Below are positions 1 to 10,042 of a DNA stretch of 64,000 bases, piece by piece. Source of the DNA: Halobacteriovorax sp. DA5 (GTDB lineage Bacteria > Bdellovibrionota > Bacteriovoracia > Bacteriovoracales > Bacteriovoracaceae); the NCBI RefSeq assembly GCF_002903145.1, contig NZ_PPDJ01000003.1, positions 124,001 through 188,000 of the forward strand, in the 5' to 3' direction. Within the stretch, counting starts at the first letter, position 1. Each line of letters starts with the position of its first letter. The translations under genes were made by a program, and so were the position numbers. The notes beneath the pieces are model-generated. The model searched no databases and was not told the DNA's origin. It saw only the letters and a program-made list of their open reading frames with translations.

Positions 1-207
1 GGGCCTCACCCTCGCTGGAGTTGTCAGTTCTTATTTTCTCCAGAAAAGTTAAATGACATGATTCCTTGGTTACTTGAAAATAGAAGTGGGCTTACCGTTT
101 TTACTCATGCAAATACTGGAGATGATTATCTAGATCATACTCAAAATACGCTATGGATGGGTGAGATCTTAGATCTGAAACTATCTATGTTTAAACCAAT
201 AAAATAA
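1..207 (+). CDS. DOPA 4,5-dioxygenase-family protein, 3' end only
   Basis: Reading from base 1 gives 68 codons ending in TAA at 205-207; the start lies outside the window. The fragment begins GPHPRW and continues with PWLLENRSGLTVFTH and a DH...TLWMGE segment. This resembles the small DOPA 4,5-dioxygenase/aromatic ring-cleaving family, where the conserved histidines are proposed metal ligands. The family name is from motif memory, and no substrate can be inferred. No terminator is evident after the stop. Confidence 0.6.
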   Translation, partial: GPHPRWSCQFLFSPEKLNDMIPWLLENRSGLTVFTHANTGDDYLDHTQNTLWMGEILDLKLSMFKPIK

Positions 208-224
208 GATTGTTTTTGAAATTC

Positions 225-248
225 AATTTATCGAAATTTCGATTAATT
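225..248. promoter_or_regulatory. 24-bp near-perfect palindrome, candidate operator
   Basis: The inner 14 bases ATCGAAATTTCGAT (230-243) are a perfect palindrome, extended to 225-248 with a single mismatched pair (229/244). It sits about 100 bp upstream of the hemerythrin-like gene and about 58 bp upstream of a TATAAT-like hexamer at 306-311. Its size and symmetry suit a dimeric regulator. The identity of the regulator is unknown. Confidence 0.4.
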
Positions 249-345
249 TTATCGTTAGTGTCAAAGATTAATAGAACACACACAAAGTATTTCCCCTAAA
301 TAGGATATAATTGTTTAGCATTTAAACCATCGCAAGGGGGAGAGA

Positions 346-864
346 ATGACCGATGTACTGCTGGGAGAGGTCGATGGCCTCGTGGAAGAACATCAAAAAG
401 TGAGTAGGGCCTTTAAGGAATTAATTGTCCTGTCTCAAGAAGTCGATAGAGTTTGTAAAAACCATATCGATGTGCCAAAGGATATCACCAACTTTTTGAT
501 TAAATTCTGGGTAACTCTCGAGGCCCTTACTCAAAAAGAGGAAAAATATATCTTTCCTTCATTAATAAAAGACATTGATAGACGAGCTTATGAAAAGGCG
601 AATGAAGCATTGAGAACTCACTCTAAATTAAAGACTGAACTGAAAGTTCTGGTGGATTATGTTTTACAATACAAAGTTAATGAGAATTCATGTGAGCTTT
701 GGAAAGAGCTTGTTAATCGTACTACCGAAGTTGTTACAACACTTGAGGAGCATTTAAATTACGAAGGTGAGATATTTGCACAGATGATAAATTCTTACCA
801 AATTTATGATGGGCATAGTGTTGATATAGTTTCTCCATCAGATTTAAAGCTTAAAATTAGCTAA
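346..864 (+). CDS. Hemerythrin-like (HHE-type) four-helix protein
   Basis: This 172-residue soluble protein is predicted all-helical. Its pattern fits the hemerythrin HHE cation-binding class: an early EEH (His16), a KEEKYIFP segment, a central His and a late EEHLNYEGE segment near residue 140. The position that usually supplies a His before the EE pair is a Thr, so iron coordination may be altered. ATG 346 follows a strong AAGGGGG ribosome site. The next gene is a paralogue of the same length class, indicating tandem duplication. Hemerythrin-like proteins bind O2, NO or iron, and the formaldehyde/GSNO genes nearby fit a stress role. The function is inferred. Confidence 0.6.
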   Translation: MTDVLLGEVDGLVEEHQKVSRAFKELIVLSQEVDRVCKNHIDVPKDITNFLIKFWVTLEALTQKEEKYIFPSLIKDIDRRAYEKANEALRTHSKLKTELKVLVDYVLQYKVNENSCELWKELVNRTTEVVTTLEEHLNYEGEIFAQMINSYQIYDGHSVDIVSPSDLKLKIS

Positions 865-900
865 ATAGTAGAAGTTGATTTAGGTCATAAAACAACAAAG

Positions 901-914
901 CTGACGTAGATCAT
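901..914. promoter_or_regulatory. FNR/DNR-like box
   Basis: CTGACGTAGATCAT matches the FNR/ANR/DNR consensus TTGAT-N4-ATCAA at 7 of 10 defined bases. It lies 65 bp upstream of the second hemerythrin-like gene, a plausible activator position. It suggests oxygen- or NO-responsive expression but is only a single-site match. Confidence 0.35.
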
Positions 915-978
915 ATTGCGCCATGCGTAGGTTGCTATACTTATTTGAAGTATAGATATTACTGCAGGGGTAAAATAA

Positions 979-1464
979 GTGAGTAAAGTTTCAAATTTTA
1001 AAGATCAGGTGGCCAAGCTTGTTTCTTTTCATCAACAAATTCGTACAGAGTTTAAAAGTCTAATTATTTTATCTCAGGCTGTAGGAGAATCATCAAAAGG
1101 TAAGCATGGGGCCCCAAGCGGTATCTCTGAATTTCTTTTGAGGTTTTGGATTACACTTGAAGCGGATATGCAAAATGAAGAGCGATATATTTTTCCTTTA
1201 ATACTTAGGGAAAATTGTAGCGATGCATATGAGTATATTAAAGAAATGACTAATGAGCATTTGGAACAAGAAGAAGAACTTAGAGGTCTAATTCAAATGG
1301 TGCAAAATTATGAACTACAAGAAGAGAGTTGCCCAGAATGGGAGAATCTTTATCTAAAAGTAAGACAGGCCGTTGATAATCTATGCCGACATATGAACTA
1401 TGAAAATGAAGTTATGTATTCATTTGTTTCGCAATATGAAAATAGAAATGGAGCTGCAGTTTAA
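979..1464 (+). CDS. Hemerythrin-like protein, tandem paralogue
   Basis: This 161-residue paralogue of the preceding gene has the same spacing of His18, a NEERYIFP segment, an EHLEQEEE helix and a late CRHMNYENE segment. The start is GTG 979, preceded by a GCAGGGG ribosome-site-like stretch; no in-frame ATG gives a better N-terminus. The 3' end overlaps the convergent LysR gene by 4 bp, so there is no terminator between them. An FNR-like box at 901-914 may control it. Binding of O2, NO or metal is expected from the family, not shown. Confidence 0.6.
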   Translation: MSKVSNFKDQVAKLVSFHQQIRTEFKSLIILSQAVGESSKGKHGAPSGISEFLLRFWITLEADMQNEERYIFPLILRENCSDAYEYIKEMTNEHLEQEEELRGLIQMVQNYELQEESCPEWENLYLKVRQAVDNLCRHMNYENEVMYSFVSQYENRNGAAV

Positions 1465-2339
1465 AAAAATACAACACCAAATTCTTGAAGGATCAATTTC
1501 ACTGTCGGTGAAATTGATTTCTTTGATGGCATAACGGCCCAAATCGGAATCGACTGATCCGTGTACTCACTAAGCAAAGGCAATAACGTCTTATTTCTAA
1601 TATGATCTAAAACATAAACACCAGGTAGTTTACAAATACCAAGACCTTGAAGAGCTGCGTTCATTTGTGCTCGTCCATTGGAGCTCTTAAAATTTCCTCT
1701 TACTTTAATACTTTCTTTTTGATCTTCATTATAGAATTGCCAGGTATCATTATTTCCAATGAGACAATTGTGAGAGCTAAGGTCTTTTGGTTTTTTGGGA
1801 TGTCCAAACTTATTTAGATAATTTGGTGATGCGCAGACAAATTCTTTACGATCAGCAATTTGAATAGCAAAACCTTTCTTTGGCTTTTTAGCTGTTACAC
1901 GAATAGCAAGATCAAACTCATGAGAAGTTATATCAATTAGCTCAGTAGAGAACTCAAGTTCTGCTTCGATTCCCGGATGTTTCATCATGATATTTGAAAT
2001 CATTGGAGCAATGATATCTTCTCCATATGCTCCGGCCAAAGAGATTCTTATTTTATCTTTAGTGGATTCATAGCTCTCTTTAGATTGTTTAGTAAATCTT
2101 TCTATTTCTTGGATATGAATTGCACATATTTCAAAGTAGTTTTTACCGAAGTCTGTGAAGTCAATGAAGCGCGTATTTCTTTTTAGTAGTGGTTGCCCAA
2201 GTTTGTCTTCTAGCTCCTTCACTGCTTTACTTAAATGTGAACGAGAGACATTAAGGGCATCTGCTGCTTTCGTAAATGATCGAAATTGTGCAACTTTTAT
2301 AAAACTATAAATGTGACTTAAATCCTTTATTGTTTCCAT
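1461..2339 (-). CDS. LysR-family transcriptional regulator
   Basis: This 292-residue protein has an N-terminal winged helix-turn-helix (residues ~8-67; FTKAADALNVSRSHLSKAV) and a periplasmic-binding-like effector domain, the standard LysR layout and length. It is transcribed divergently from frmA-fghA with a 98-bp shared gap, the classical arrangement for a LysR protein controlling its neighbour. This makes it the likely regulator of the formaldehyde detoxification pair. The effector is unknown. In many proteobacteria frmAB is controlled by FrmR instead, so this would be an alternative control. Confidence 0.85.
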   Translation of the reverse strand: METIKDLSHIYSFIKVAQFRSFTKAADALNVSRSHLSKAVKELEDKLGQPLLKRNTRFIDFTDFGKNYFEICAIHIQEIERFTKQSKESYESTKDKIRISLAGAYGEDIIAPMISNIMMKHPGIEAELEFSTELIDITSHEFDLAIRVTAKKPKKGFAIQIADRKEFVCASPNYLNKFGHPKKPKDLSSHNCLIGNNDTWQFYNEDQKESIKVRGNFKSSNGRAQMNAALQGLGICKLPGVYVLDHIRNKTLLPLLSEYTDQSIPIWAVMPSKKSISPTVKLILQEFGVVFF

Positions 2340-2369
2340 GTGTAAACAATGTGTCGAATGATGTCACAA

Positions 2370-2398
2370 TTGTCAACAATTTGGTTTCAATATATAAT
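2370..2398 (+). promoter_or_regulatory. Sigma70-type promoter for frmA-fghA
   Basis: TTGTCA at 2370-2375 and TATAAT at 2393-2398 are separated by exactly 17 bp, about 40 bp upstream of the frmA start. The -35 lies among TGTCA/TTGTCAACA repeats (2341-2380) that could be the LysR site. Confidence 0.7.
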
Positions 2399-2413
2399 GA
2401 TGCATCAAGATAA

Positions 2414-3559
<1,146 letters not shown>

Positions 3560-3562
3560 TTC

Positions 3563-4384
3563 ATGAGCTTTGAAAAATTAAAAAGTCATAAATCATTTGA
3601 AGGGGAGACAGCATTCTGTCTCCACTCTTCAAAAGTTACAAAGACAGATATGAAGTTTTCATACTTCAAGCCTAATACTGATAAAATTGAAAATATAATC
3701 ATTTGGTTATCTGGCCTTACATGTACGGAAGTGAATTTCATAACAAAAGCAGGTGCTCAATTTCACCTTGCTAAGACAAATACAATGATCGTTTGTCCTG
3801 ATACTTCTCCAAGAGGACTTGAGCTTCCTGGTGAGCATGATAGTTATGATTTTGGTTCAGGTGCTGGGTTTTACTTAAATGCGACTACAGATGGTTATAA
3901 AGATGATTATAAGATGTATGATTATATCGTTAATGAGTTTGTTCCATTACTAAAGGATGCCTTTGGAAATGCAAAGCTTTCGATTACTGGTCACTCAATG
4001 GGTGGGCACGGAGCACTTGTTATCGGCTTAAATAATCCTGAATTATTTCATGCTATCTCTGCGTTCTCTCCAATCGTAAATCCAACGCAAGTACCTTGGG
4101 GGCAAAAAGCCTTTACTGGGTATTTAGGCAATGATGAGAATTTATGGAAGCAGTACGATGCTTGTGAGTTGATCAAGAGTGGCAGGACTCATGCAAAGAA
4201 AATATTGATTGAGCAAGGACTTGCTGATGAATTCTTTGAAGAACAATTAAAGACAAAGAATTTTGAAGATATTTGTGCAGAGTTTAATCAAGAGCTAACG
4301 GTAAATTATCGCCAAGGATATGATCATAGCTACTATTTCATCGCCTCATTTATCGAGGATCATCTCAAACACTTAATTTCTTAA
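3563..4384 (+). CDS. fghA: S-formylglutathione hydrolase
   Basis: This 273-residue alpha/beta hydrolase of the esterase D family hydrolyses S-formylglutathione to formate and glutathione. The nucleophile elbow GHSMGG places the catalytic serine at residue 145, and a late DHSYYF segment supplies the histidine. The N-terminal WLSGLTCTE motif is typical of the family. It starts 3 bp after frmA and ends just before a strong terminator, so the pair is a compact operon. Confidence 0.95.
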   Translation: MSFEKLKSHKSFEGETAFCLHSSKVTKTDMKFSYFKPNTDKIENIIIWLSGLTCTEVNFITKAGAQFHLAKTNTMIVCPDTSPRGLELPGEHDSYDFGSGAGFYLNATTDGYKDDYKMYDYIVNEFVPLLKDAFGNAKLSITGHSMGGHGALVIGLNNPELFHAISAFSPIVNPTQVPWGQKAFTGYLGNDENLWKQYDACELIKSGRTHAKKILIEQGLADEFFEEQLKTKNFEDICAEFNQELTVNYRQGYDHSYYFIASFIEDHLKHLIS

Positions 4385-4399
4385 TTTATAATTAAAGAC

Positions 4400-4424
4400 A
4401 AGGGCCTCACGGGCCCTTTTTTAT
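4400..4424 (+). terminator. Rho-independent terminator after fghA
   Basis: The stem AAGGGCC (4400-4406) pairs with GGCCCTT (4412-4418) around a 5-nt loop and is followed by a T-rich tail. It closes the frmA-fghA operon. Confidence 0.85.
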
Positions 4425-4470
4425 TTACTTTAGTTATGAATTTGATGGAATTGTCGATATAATTATTGCC

Positions 4471-5811
4471 ATGGAAAAAATGAAACTCACATTTTATGGC
4501 GCTACATCAACGGTAACTGGATCAAAAACTTTTCTACATATAAATGGTAAGAATATTCTCATCGATAGTGGAATGTTTCAGGGAGGAAAAGATTTAAGTG
4601 ATTTAAATCAAAAACTTCCAGATTTTGATATTTCAAAAATTGATGCAATTTTTCTTACTCACGCTCACTATGACCACTCTGGCTACTTGCCTGTATTAGT
4701 TAAGAATGGCTTTAAGGGTAAAATATATTGTACTGAAGTAACAAAGAAGATTGTCGAAATAATCTTAAAAGATTCTGCAAATATTCAAGAGTACGATTTT
4801 AAAGAAAGGAAAATAAAAGAAGTTCTCTATGGCCTTGATGATGTAGATGAAACAATGACATATTTTAAAGTTGTAGAACAAGGTCAATGGTACGGAGACG
4901 ACTTTCGTTATATTTTTGAAGAAGCAGGTCATATTTTAGGTGCTTCTAGTATTATCTTTGATAATGGAGAGTCCAAAATCTGTTTTTCAGGAGACGTTGG
5001 CCGTAAGGATGATCTTATTCACATGGCGCCTCATAAAGAAACAGAATCAGACTATCTTGTGATTGAATCAACTTATGGAGATCGCCTTCATAAGAAAGAA
5101 GATACTCAATTAGTACTTAAAAAACATATTAAGAGAATAATATCTACTCAAGGTGTACTTCTTATTCCTGCTTTTGCGGTTGCACGAACTCAAGTTATTA
5201 TCTACTCACTATTTGAACTTTTCGAGAAGTATCCGGATATAGATATTCCAATTTATCTGGATACTCCAATGGGAGTTCGTGTAACAAGGCTATATATGCA
5301 AATGGCCGAAAAGTTAAAAGTTGATTCTGAGCGATTTATCTCTGCAATGAAAAAAGTACGATTTGTTGAATATAGTAGCGATACAAAGAAACTAGCTCGC
5401 GCTAAGAAGCCATTTATTCTAATAAGTTCCTCAGGAATGATAAGTGGTGGGAAGATTCTTAAGTATATGGATATGTACGCAAAACATGAGAATAATACAG
5501 TTCTAATAACTGGCTTTCAAGGTGAGGGGACGATCGGTCGAAAGTTAGTTGATAATGAAAAAGAAATCTATCTTCTTGGGCATACGATGAATGTCAGGGC
5601 CCATGTCGAAAAATTAGAGTCAATGTCGGCCCATGCTGATCGTGATGAATTGATTGATTATATTAAAAAATCAGGTTCAAACTTAAAAAAGGTTTTCGTT
5701 AATCACGGAGAAGAGCCAGTCGTCATTAACTTTGTAAAGACTATAAAAGAGAGCTTGGGTGTAGAGGCGATCAATGTTGAAGATGGCATTGATTATATTT
5801 TGGGGGAATAA
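4471..5811 (+). CDS. MBL-fold beta-CASP ribonuclease (CPSF/RNase J-like)
   Basis: This 446-residue RNA-specific metallo-beta-lactamase protein carries the zinc motif HAHYDHSG (His64, His66, Asp68, His69). A beta-CASP insertion follows, and C-terminal SAHADRDEL and NHGEE motifs define the CPSF-73/Ysh1-like branch. A TATAAT-like hexamer at 4458-4463 ends only 7 bp before ATG 4471. Translation may therefore be leaderless, or begin at the second ATG (4480). It heads an operon with a P-loop ATPase (1-bp overlap) and an ATP-cone nuclease, implying coupled RNA/DNA processing. The substrate is unknown. Confidence 0.88.
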   Translation: MEKMKLTFYGATSTVTGSKTFLHINGKNILIDSGMFQGGKDLSDLNQKLPDFDISKIDAIFLTHAHYDHSGYLPVLVKNGFKGKIYCTEVTKKIVEIILKDSANIQEYDFKERKIKEVLYGLDDVDETMTYFKVVEQGQWYGDDFRYIFEEAGHILGASSIIFDNGESKICFSGDVGRKDDLIHMAPHKETESDYLVIESTYGDRLHKKEDTQLVLKKHIKRIISTQGVLLIPAFAVARTQVIIYSLFELFEKYPDIDIPIYLDTPMGVRVTRLYMQMAEKLKVDSERFISAMKKVRFVEYSSDTKKLARAKKPFILISSSGMISGGKILKYMDMYAKHENNTVLITGFQGEGTIGRKLVDNEKEIYLLGHTMNVRAHVEKLESMSAHADRDELIDYIKKSGSNLKKVFVNHGEEPVVINFVKTIKESLGVEAINVEDGIDYILGE

Positions 5812-6371
5812 TGAAAATTGTTGTTACTGGTGGACCAGGTGGTGGAAAAACTACTGCACTTGATCTTTTCAAAAGAGAACTTGTGGAAGATATCGTGATT
5901 GTTCCTGAAGCTGCTACTTCTGTTTTTCAAAGTGGTGTTGCTAGAGATAAGAGACCTGAAGTTGTAAAAGATATTCAAAAAATGATTTATGATTATCAAG
6001 TGAACTTAGAGTCGATTTATGAAAAACAGAACCCTGGTAAAATACTTCTGTGTGACCGTGGAACATTAGATGGAATGGCGTATTGGCCGGATGAGTGTGG
6101 TTCTTTTTTTGATAAAATTAATTCCACTTATGACCATGAGTTGAATCGTTATGATGCAGTCATATTTTTTGAAACTGGTGCCAACTCCGGAGGTGATATT
6201 ACGAGTAATAATATCTACCGAAGTGAGACAAACAGACAGGCAATTGAATTAGATCGTAAGTTAAAAGAGATATGGTCAGTTCATCCTAATTTTTACTTTG
6301 TTGATAGTAAGAAATCATTTATGGATAAAATTATCAGTGGTGTAGAAATCTTAAAAACAGTAGTCAAATAA
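5811..6371 (+). CDS. Small P-loop ATPase/kinase of the AAA_28 type
   Basis: This 186-residue protein is a single P-loop domain. It has Walker A GGPGGGKTT at residues 7-15, an LLCDRGTLDG strand-plus-DRG motif as in nucleoside-kinase-like P-loop proteins, and no extra domain. The closest class I recognise is the AAA_28 group. The start ATG shares one base with the upstream stop (TAATG), and its own stop overlaps the next gene by one base, indicating translational coupling. It may be a nucleotide kinase or a regulatory ATPase for the flanking nucleases. Confidence 0.75.
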   Translation: MKIVVTGGPGGGKTTALDLFKRELVEDIVIVPEAATSVFQSGVARDKRPEVVKDIQKMIYDYQVNLESIYEKQNPGKILLCDRGTLDGMAYWPDECGSFFDKINSTYDHELNRYDAVIFFETGANSGGDITSNNIYRSETNRQAIELDRKLKEIWSVHPNFYFVDSKKSFMDKIISGVEILKTVVK

Positions 6372-7219
6372 TGAAAAGCAGCAAGAAGAGTAAGAAAACA
6401 AAAAAGCTTAAATATATTATTCAAAAAGTTAATAAGACTTTTGAAGAATTTGATAAGAAAAAATTTAAGAGAAGTTTAGAAGCTGCAGGGGTTTCTGAAA
6501 AAGCAAGCCAAGAGATTGTTAAAGAAATTGCTGAAGAACTTGATCCATTTTCAACTTCAACTGCAATTCATCAAAAGACTTACCGTGCTCTGAAGAGAAG
6601 ATCTAAACTCGATGCTGCAAATTACAATATTAAGAGGGCCATCTATAAATTAGGCCCAACTGGATATCCATTTGAAATTCTTTGTGCTGAAATGTTAAGG
6701 GCCAAGGGGTATAAAACTCAAGTTTCAGTAGTTAAGAAAGGAAAATTTGTTAAGCATGAAGTTGATGTCGTTGCTTCAAGGGCCGACGGAGATATATACT
6801 GTGAGTGTAAGTTTCATAATCGAAAGTATTATAAAAATGATGTGAAAATACCTCTTTATGTTTATGCTCGTTATCTCGATATTAAAGAAGCTAATCCACA
6901 CTTAAATTTTCAATATGCTTTAATTTCAAATACACAGTTTTCAGAAGATGCAATTAAGTATGCTAAGGGTGTCGACTTAATGTTATTTTCGATGAATTAT
7001 CCAAAAAAGAATACATTCTGTGATTTGATTCAACGCTATCGAATCTATCCAATTACAGTTTTATCGACTCTAAGAGCGAGAGAGAAAAAGAGGCTTCTTG
7101 ATAAAGGTATTGTGGTTATCAAGCATGTTAATAGAGCTTGCTTAAAAGCACTTGATCTTAGCGATATTGAAGTTCGAAAAGTTTTAAATGAAATAAAAGT
7201 CTTGATGAGCAAGAGCTAA
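6371..7219 (+). CDS. ATP-cone domain fused to Mrr-like PD-(D/E)xK nuclease
   Basis: This 282-residue protein has a basic N-terminus and then an ATP-cone (residues ~15-95; VNKTFEEFDKKKFKRSLEAAG, as in NrdR/ribonucleotide reductase regulators). A restriction-endonuclease-like core follows at ~98-220: HEVDVVA with Asp132 and ECKFH with Glu145-x-Lys147. An ATP cone on a nuclease implies nucleotide-sensing control of cleavage. It ends the three-gene operon and overlaps the ATPase gene by one base. About 60 residues of helical C-terminus are unassigned. Confidence 0.75.
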   Translation: MKSSKKSKKTKKLKYIIQKVNKTFEEFDKKKFKRSLEAAGVSEKASQEIVKEIAEELDPFSTSTAIHQKTYRALKRRSKLDAANYNIKRAIYKLGPTGYPFEILCAEMLRAKGYKTQVSVVKKGKFVKHEVDVVASRADGDIYCECKFHNRKYYKNDVKIPLYVYARYLDIKEANPHLNFQYALISNTQFSEDAIKYAKGVDLMLFSMNYPKKNTFCDLIQRYRIYPITVLSTLRAREKKRLLDKGIVVIKHVNRACLKALDLSDIEVRKVLNEIKVLMSKS

Positions 7220-7368
7220 CTACCTTATTTATGTTAGTTAACTGATAGGTTTGGACGTGATTTCAGTGTGTTACCTTAAGTAATTATTACAGCAAAACCT
7301 ATATTTTCTAATTATCGTTCATAAAAATGGCATAATCCTGCTATGCGTAATTTTGGAGGAAGATAATT

Positions 7369-9474
7369 ATGAAAAGAGTAATGTCTACAGTTCTGTCGTC
7401 TCTTTTATTGGCCACTTCGGTAACTGCCACAGCTGGTGATTTTGAGAATTATGTTAAAACCCTAAAGTATAGCAAGCTTGATTCAAAGCTTGGTGGCAAT
7501 ATTAAAGAGGTTGTTACTCGCAATAAGCTTCCGCTTACACGTCCTGAATTTTGTCCATTAAATAATACGCGCTCTTATGAAGAAGCATTAAGTAGTTTAA
7601 AGGCCATTGTAACAGTTTTCAAAGATGACTGCTTTGATGGTAATGAATCATTAATCGAACAAGTCCTTAACAGTTCAAATGAACTTGAAGAGGAATTAAA
7701 TAAGTTAAAAGAAGAGCAGGGAAAAGAAACAGTTGATGTTATTCCTTCTGCAGATGAAGTAGATATTAATGGTATTCCTTTAATGCAGGTTATGAATGGA
7801 GTAAACACGCTCTTTTCAAATAATAAGTGTTCAAGTCTTGATAGAACTCCATTTCTTCAGCGCTCGGCAGATGTTATCCAAACATTTTCGCAATTTGGTT
7901 TATACTCACCATCTGGTGTAACAGTTGCCTATGGTGGATTAGCTGTTGCTTCAATTTTACGATTTATTAACAATATTTTTAATGACCGTTTTCAATTTGA
8001 AAATGAAGAAGATATCAATACTTTTGTAAAGCTTAACTGTGCATACTACGACGTAAGAAACCAAGTAAAGGCCCTTGAGGTTTTCGATATCGATACGGAC
8101 AGACATTATACTGATAAAGAGATATCTAAAGCATTAGTTGCGCAGGTAAAGAAAGAGTTAGAATCTCTTACGAAGGCAAAAGAAAGTGTAGAAGCTGAGT
8201 TTGAGAAAATTAAAGAAGCTGAAGTTGCAAAAGTTGATGCTGATGTTGAAAAACTAATAGTCGGTCTTTATGAGAAAATGAAAACACCTCTTTCTGATAA
8301 GCCTGGTAAATCTGCAACATACCAACAAGCTGAGATCCTAGGAGAATTAGCTTACTCAAAACCTTTGCTAGAAGAGTACTTAAATGAATATATTGCAGAA
8401 TCACAAGGAGCGGATCGTTTCTTAAATATGCTTTTCAAACAAAAACTAAGCAAACTTGATAATGCAATGGAGCTTATGGAGATGAGTGTTAAGGATTTTA
8501 ATCAGCTATTCCTTGCAGATATGGCCAGCTCATTCAATAGAGTTCTAAATAATATTCAAGCTAAGAGAAAGAAGGCCCGTGACAACTTTGATGACACATA
8601 TTTAATCTCACTAGGTGAAGAGAGTATCTCTGTAAAAGAATATAAAGAGCTTCTTAAAAGTGATGATCTAAAAAAGAGAGAGAAGGCAATTGCCGATGCT
8701 TATGGTGCTATTTCTGAAGTTGATAATCGCCTAGCTGCCATTATTGCAAAGAAAGAGTATTCTTCTGTAGATTCAAAAGATGGTGATTTAAGAGAAATTA
8801 TTAAGTCTCTTGATATCGTTCGTAACCATGTTTATGGAAAGTATGGACGCGAGTTCTTAGATAAAATGAGAAGCCTTTCTGAAGAGCAAAATAAAAACTT
8901 TAATCAAAAGTATAAAGATCTTGAAAAGAATTATGAGATCACTAAGTCTGGTAATTCAGCAAAACTTGGCGAAGATGCTCAACTTAACGCATGTGTTGAT
9001 GTGCAAACGACAAGAGAGATTTGGGTATATGCTCAAAAACTTTCAGAGCTAGGTTATGACTTCATCGCAACTAATAATGATATCTTTGGTGATGCAGACA
9101 ATGCTGATAGAAAGAGAATTAAATCTCATAATGATTCAGCGATCCTTGCTCGTCGTATTATCACAGCAAGAAATTATCTAAAGAAGATCGCAATGCAAAG
9201 AGAGCTTGGACGTGAAGATGTTGAAGTTGAAGGTCAGAAGTATTCTCTTGCAGAAGCCGAAGGTGTTGTTCGTAATATTGAATTTTATGGAAAAAAGCTT
9301 TCGCTAGAAGAAGCACAAGATTACCTTGATAATAAATTTGGTCAAAAAGGTTTACGAGGCGATCGTCTTGGACAGATTATGATGGAAATCATCAATAATC
9401 GAGATAAAACGGTTGGACTTCAAAAATTCTATAAAGTTAACAAGTGCTCAAATCTTTCAACAATTTCTAGATAA
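7369..9474 (+). CDS. Secreted helical/coiled-coil protein, function unknown
   Basis: This 701-residue protein has an N-terminal signal peptide (MKRVMSTVLSSLLLATSVTA, cleavage near TAGD). The rest is strongly helical and rich in Lys/Glu, including a coiled-coil-like run at residues ~260-300. I see no catalytic motif and recognise no family. A GGAGGAAG ribosome site precedes ATG 7369, and a strong terminator follows immediately, so it is probably monocistronic. It is likely periplasmic or surface-exposed. Confidence 0.8.
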   Translation: MKRVMSTVLSSLLLATSVTATAGDFENYVKTLKYSKLDSKLGGNIKEVVTRNKLPLTRPEFCPLNNTRSYEEALSSLKAIVTVFKDDCFDGNESLIEQVLNSSNELEEELNKLKEEQGKETVDVIPSADEVDINGIPLMQVMNGVNTLFSNNKCSSLDRTPFLQRSADVIQTFSQFGLYSPSGVTVAYGGLAVASILRFINNIFNDRFQFENEEDINTFVKLNCAYYDVRNQVKALEVFDIDTDRHYTDKEISKALVAQVKKELESLTKAKESVEAEFEKIKEAEVAKVDADVEKLIVGLYEKMKTPLSDKPGKSATYQQAEILGELAYSKPLLEEYLNEYIAESQGADRFLNMLFKQKLSKLDNAMELMEMSVKDFNQLFLADMASSFNRVLNNIQAKRKKARDNFDDTYLISLGEESISVKEYKELLKSDDLKKREKAIADAYGAISEVDNRLAAIIAKKEYSSVDSKDGDLREIIKSLDIVRNHVYGKYGREFLDKMRSLSEEQNKNFNQKYKDLEKNYEITKSGNSAKLGEDAQLNACVDVQTTREIWVYAQKLSELGYDFIATNNDIFGDADNADRKRIKSHNDSAILARRIITARNYLKKIAMQRELGREDVEVEGQKYSLAEAEGVVRNIEFYGKKLSLEEAQDYLDNKFGQKGLRGDRLGQIMMEIINNRDKTVGLQKFYKVNKCSNLSTISR

Positions 9475-9476
9475 TT

Positions 9477-9503
9477 AAAAGCCAGCTTAAAGCTGGCTTT
9501 TTT
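9477..9503 (+). terminator. Rho-independent terminator
   Basis: AAAAGCCAGCTT is followed directly by the complementary AAGCTGGCTTTTTT. It closes the 701-residue secreted protein gene. Confidence 0.85.
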
Positions 9504-9593
9504 AATGTGTATTTTATTTATGTTCTCTTGTTTAAGTGTTCACGCATGCTATAAGTCACAAGTATTTTTAAAACTTTAATCAGGAGATAATTG

Positions 9594-9995
9594 ATGAAAT
9601 CAATGATCATAGCTCTAATTTCACTAGTATCACTAAATGTTATGGCAAAGACTGTAACAAAGAATCTAACTAATGAAGAAACTCAAGTTGCAGTTAAACT
9701 TGCTAATCAATATAAAGTTGAGCTTCAAGTAAGTGGACCTTGTACTAAAGTTGAATTTAATATTATTGATAGTATTAAAGGATACAATCCGGCCGTATGG
9801 AGCCTAAATGCAGGCCATATGACTTACCTTCTAGAAGATAGTGAAGCGACTAGCTTAGTGTATCTTTTTGATCGTGTCGAAGTTCCTACAGTAATGATCA
9901 ACTCATTTACGCAAATTTCAAAAGCGACAATTACTGGTTCTTCTTGTGGGTTTAATCCATACAAGTGGACTATTTCATTTGATGATTTAGAGTAG
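9594..9995 (+). CDS. Small secreted protein, function unknown
   Basis: This 133-residue protein begins with a signal peptide (MKSMIIALISLVSLNVMAKT; cleavage after VMA). The mature part is about 110 residues and probably beta-rich, with two cysteines that could form a disulfide. I chose ATG 9594 over the in-frame TTG at 9591 because AGGAG at 9582-9586 is then 7 nt away. No family is recognised. It is the last intact chromosomal gene before the tRNA-Leu remnant. Confidence 0.75.
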   Translation: MKSMIIALISLVSLNVMAKTVTKNLTNEETQVAVKLANQYKVELQVSGPCTKVEFNIIDSIKGYNPAVWSLNAGHMTYLLEDSEATSLVYLFDRVEVPTVMINSFTQISKATITGSSCGFNPYKWTISFDDLE

Positions 9996-10042
9996 GGGCT
10001 TGTTTTTAAGTTGGCGAGACTTGGCCAACTTCGGCTTATAAA

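Noticed and set aside
7208..7250. Dyad after the ATP-cone nuclease gene (TAACTA...TAGTTA) as terminator
   Set aside because: Only a 6-bp AT-rich stem with no T-tract.
8210..8404. Reverse-strand open frame within the 701-residue secreted protein gene
   Set aside because: Shadow of the coding strand; no ribosome site, and the overlapping gene is well supported.
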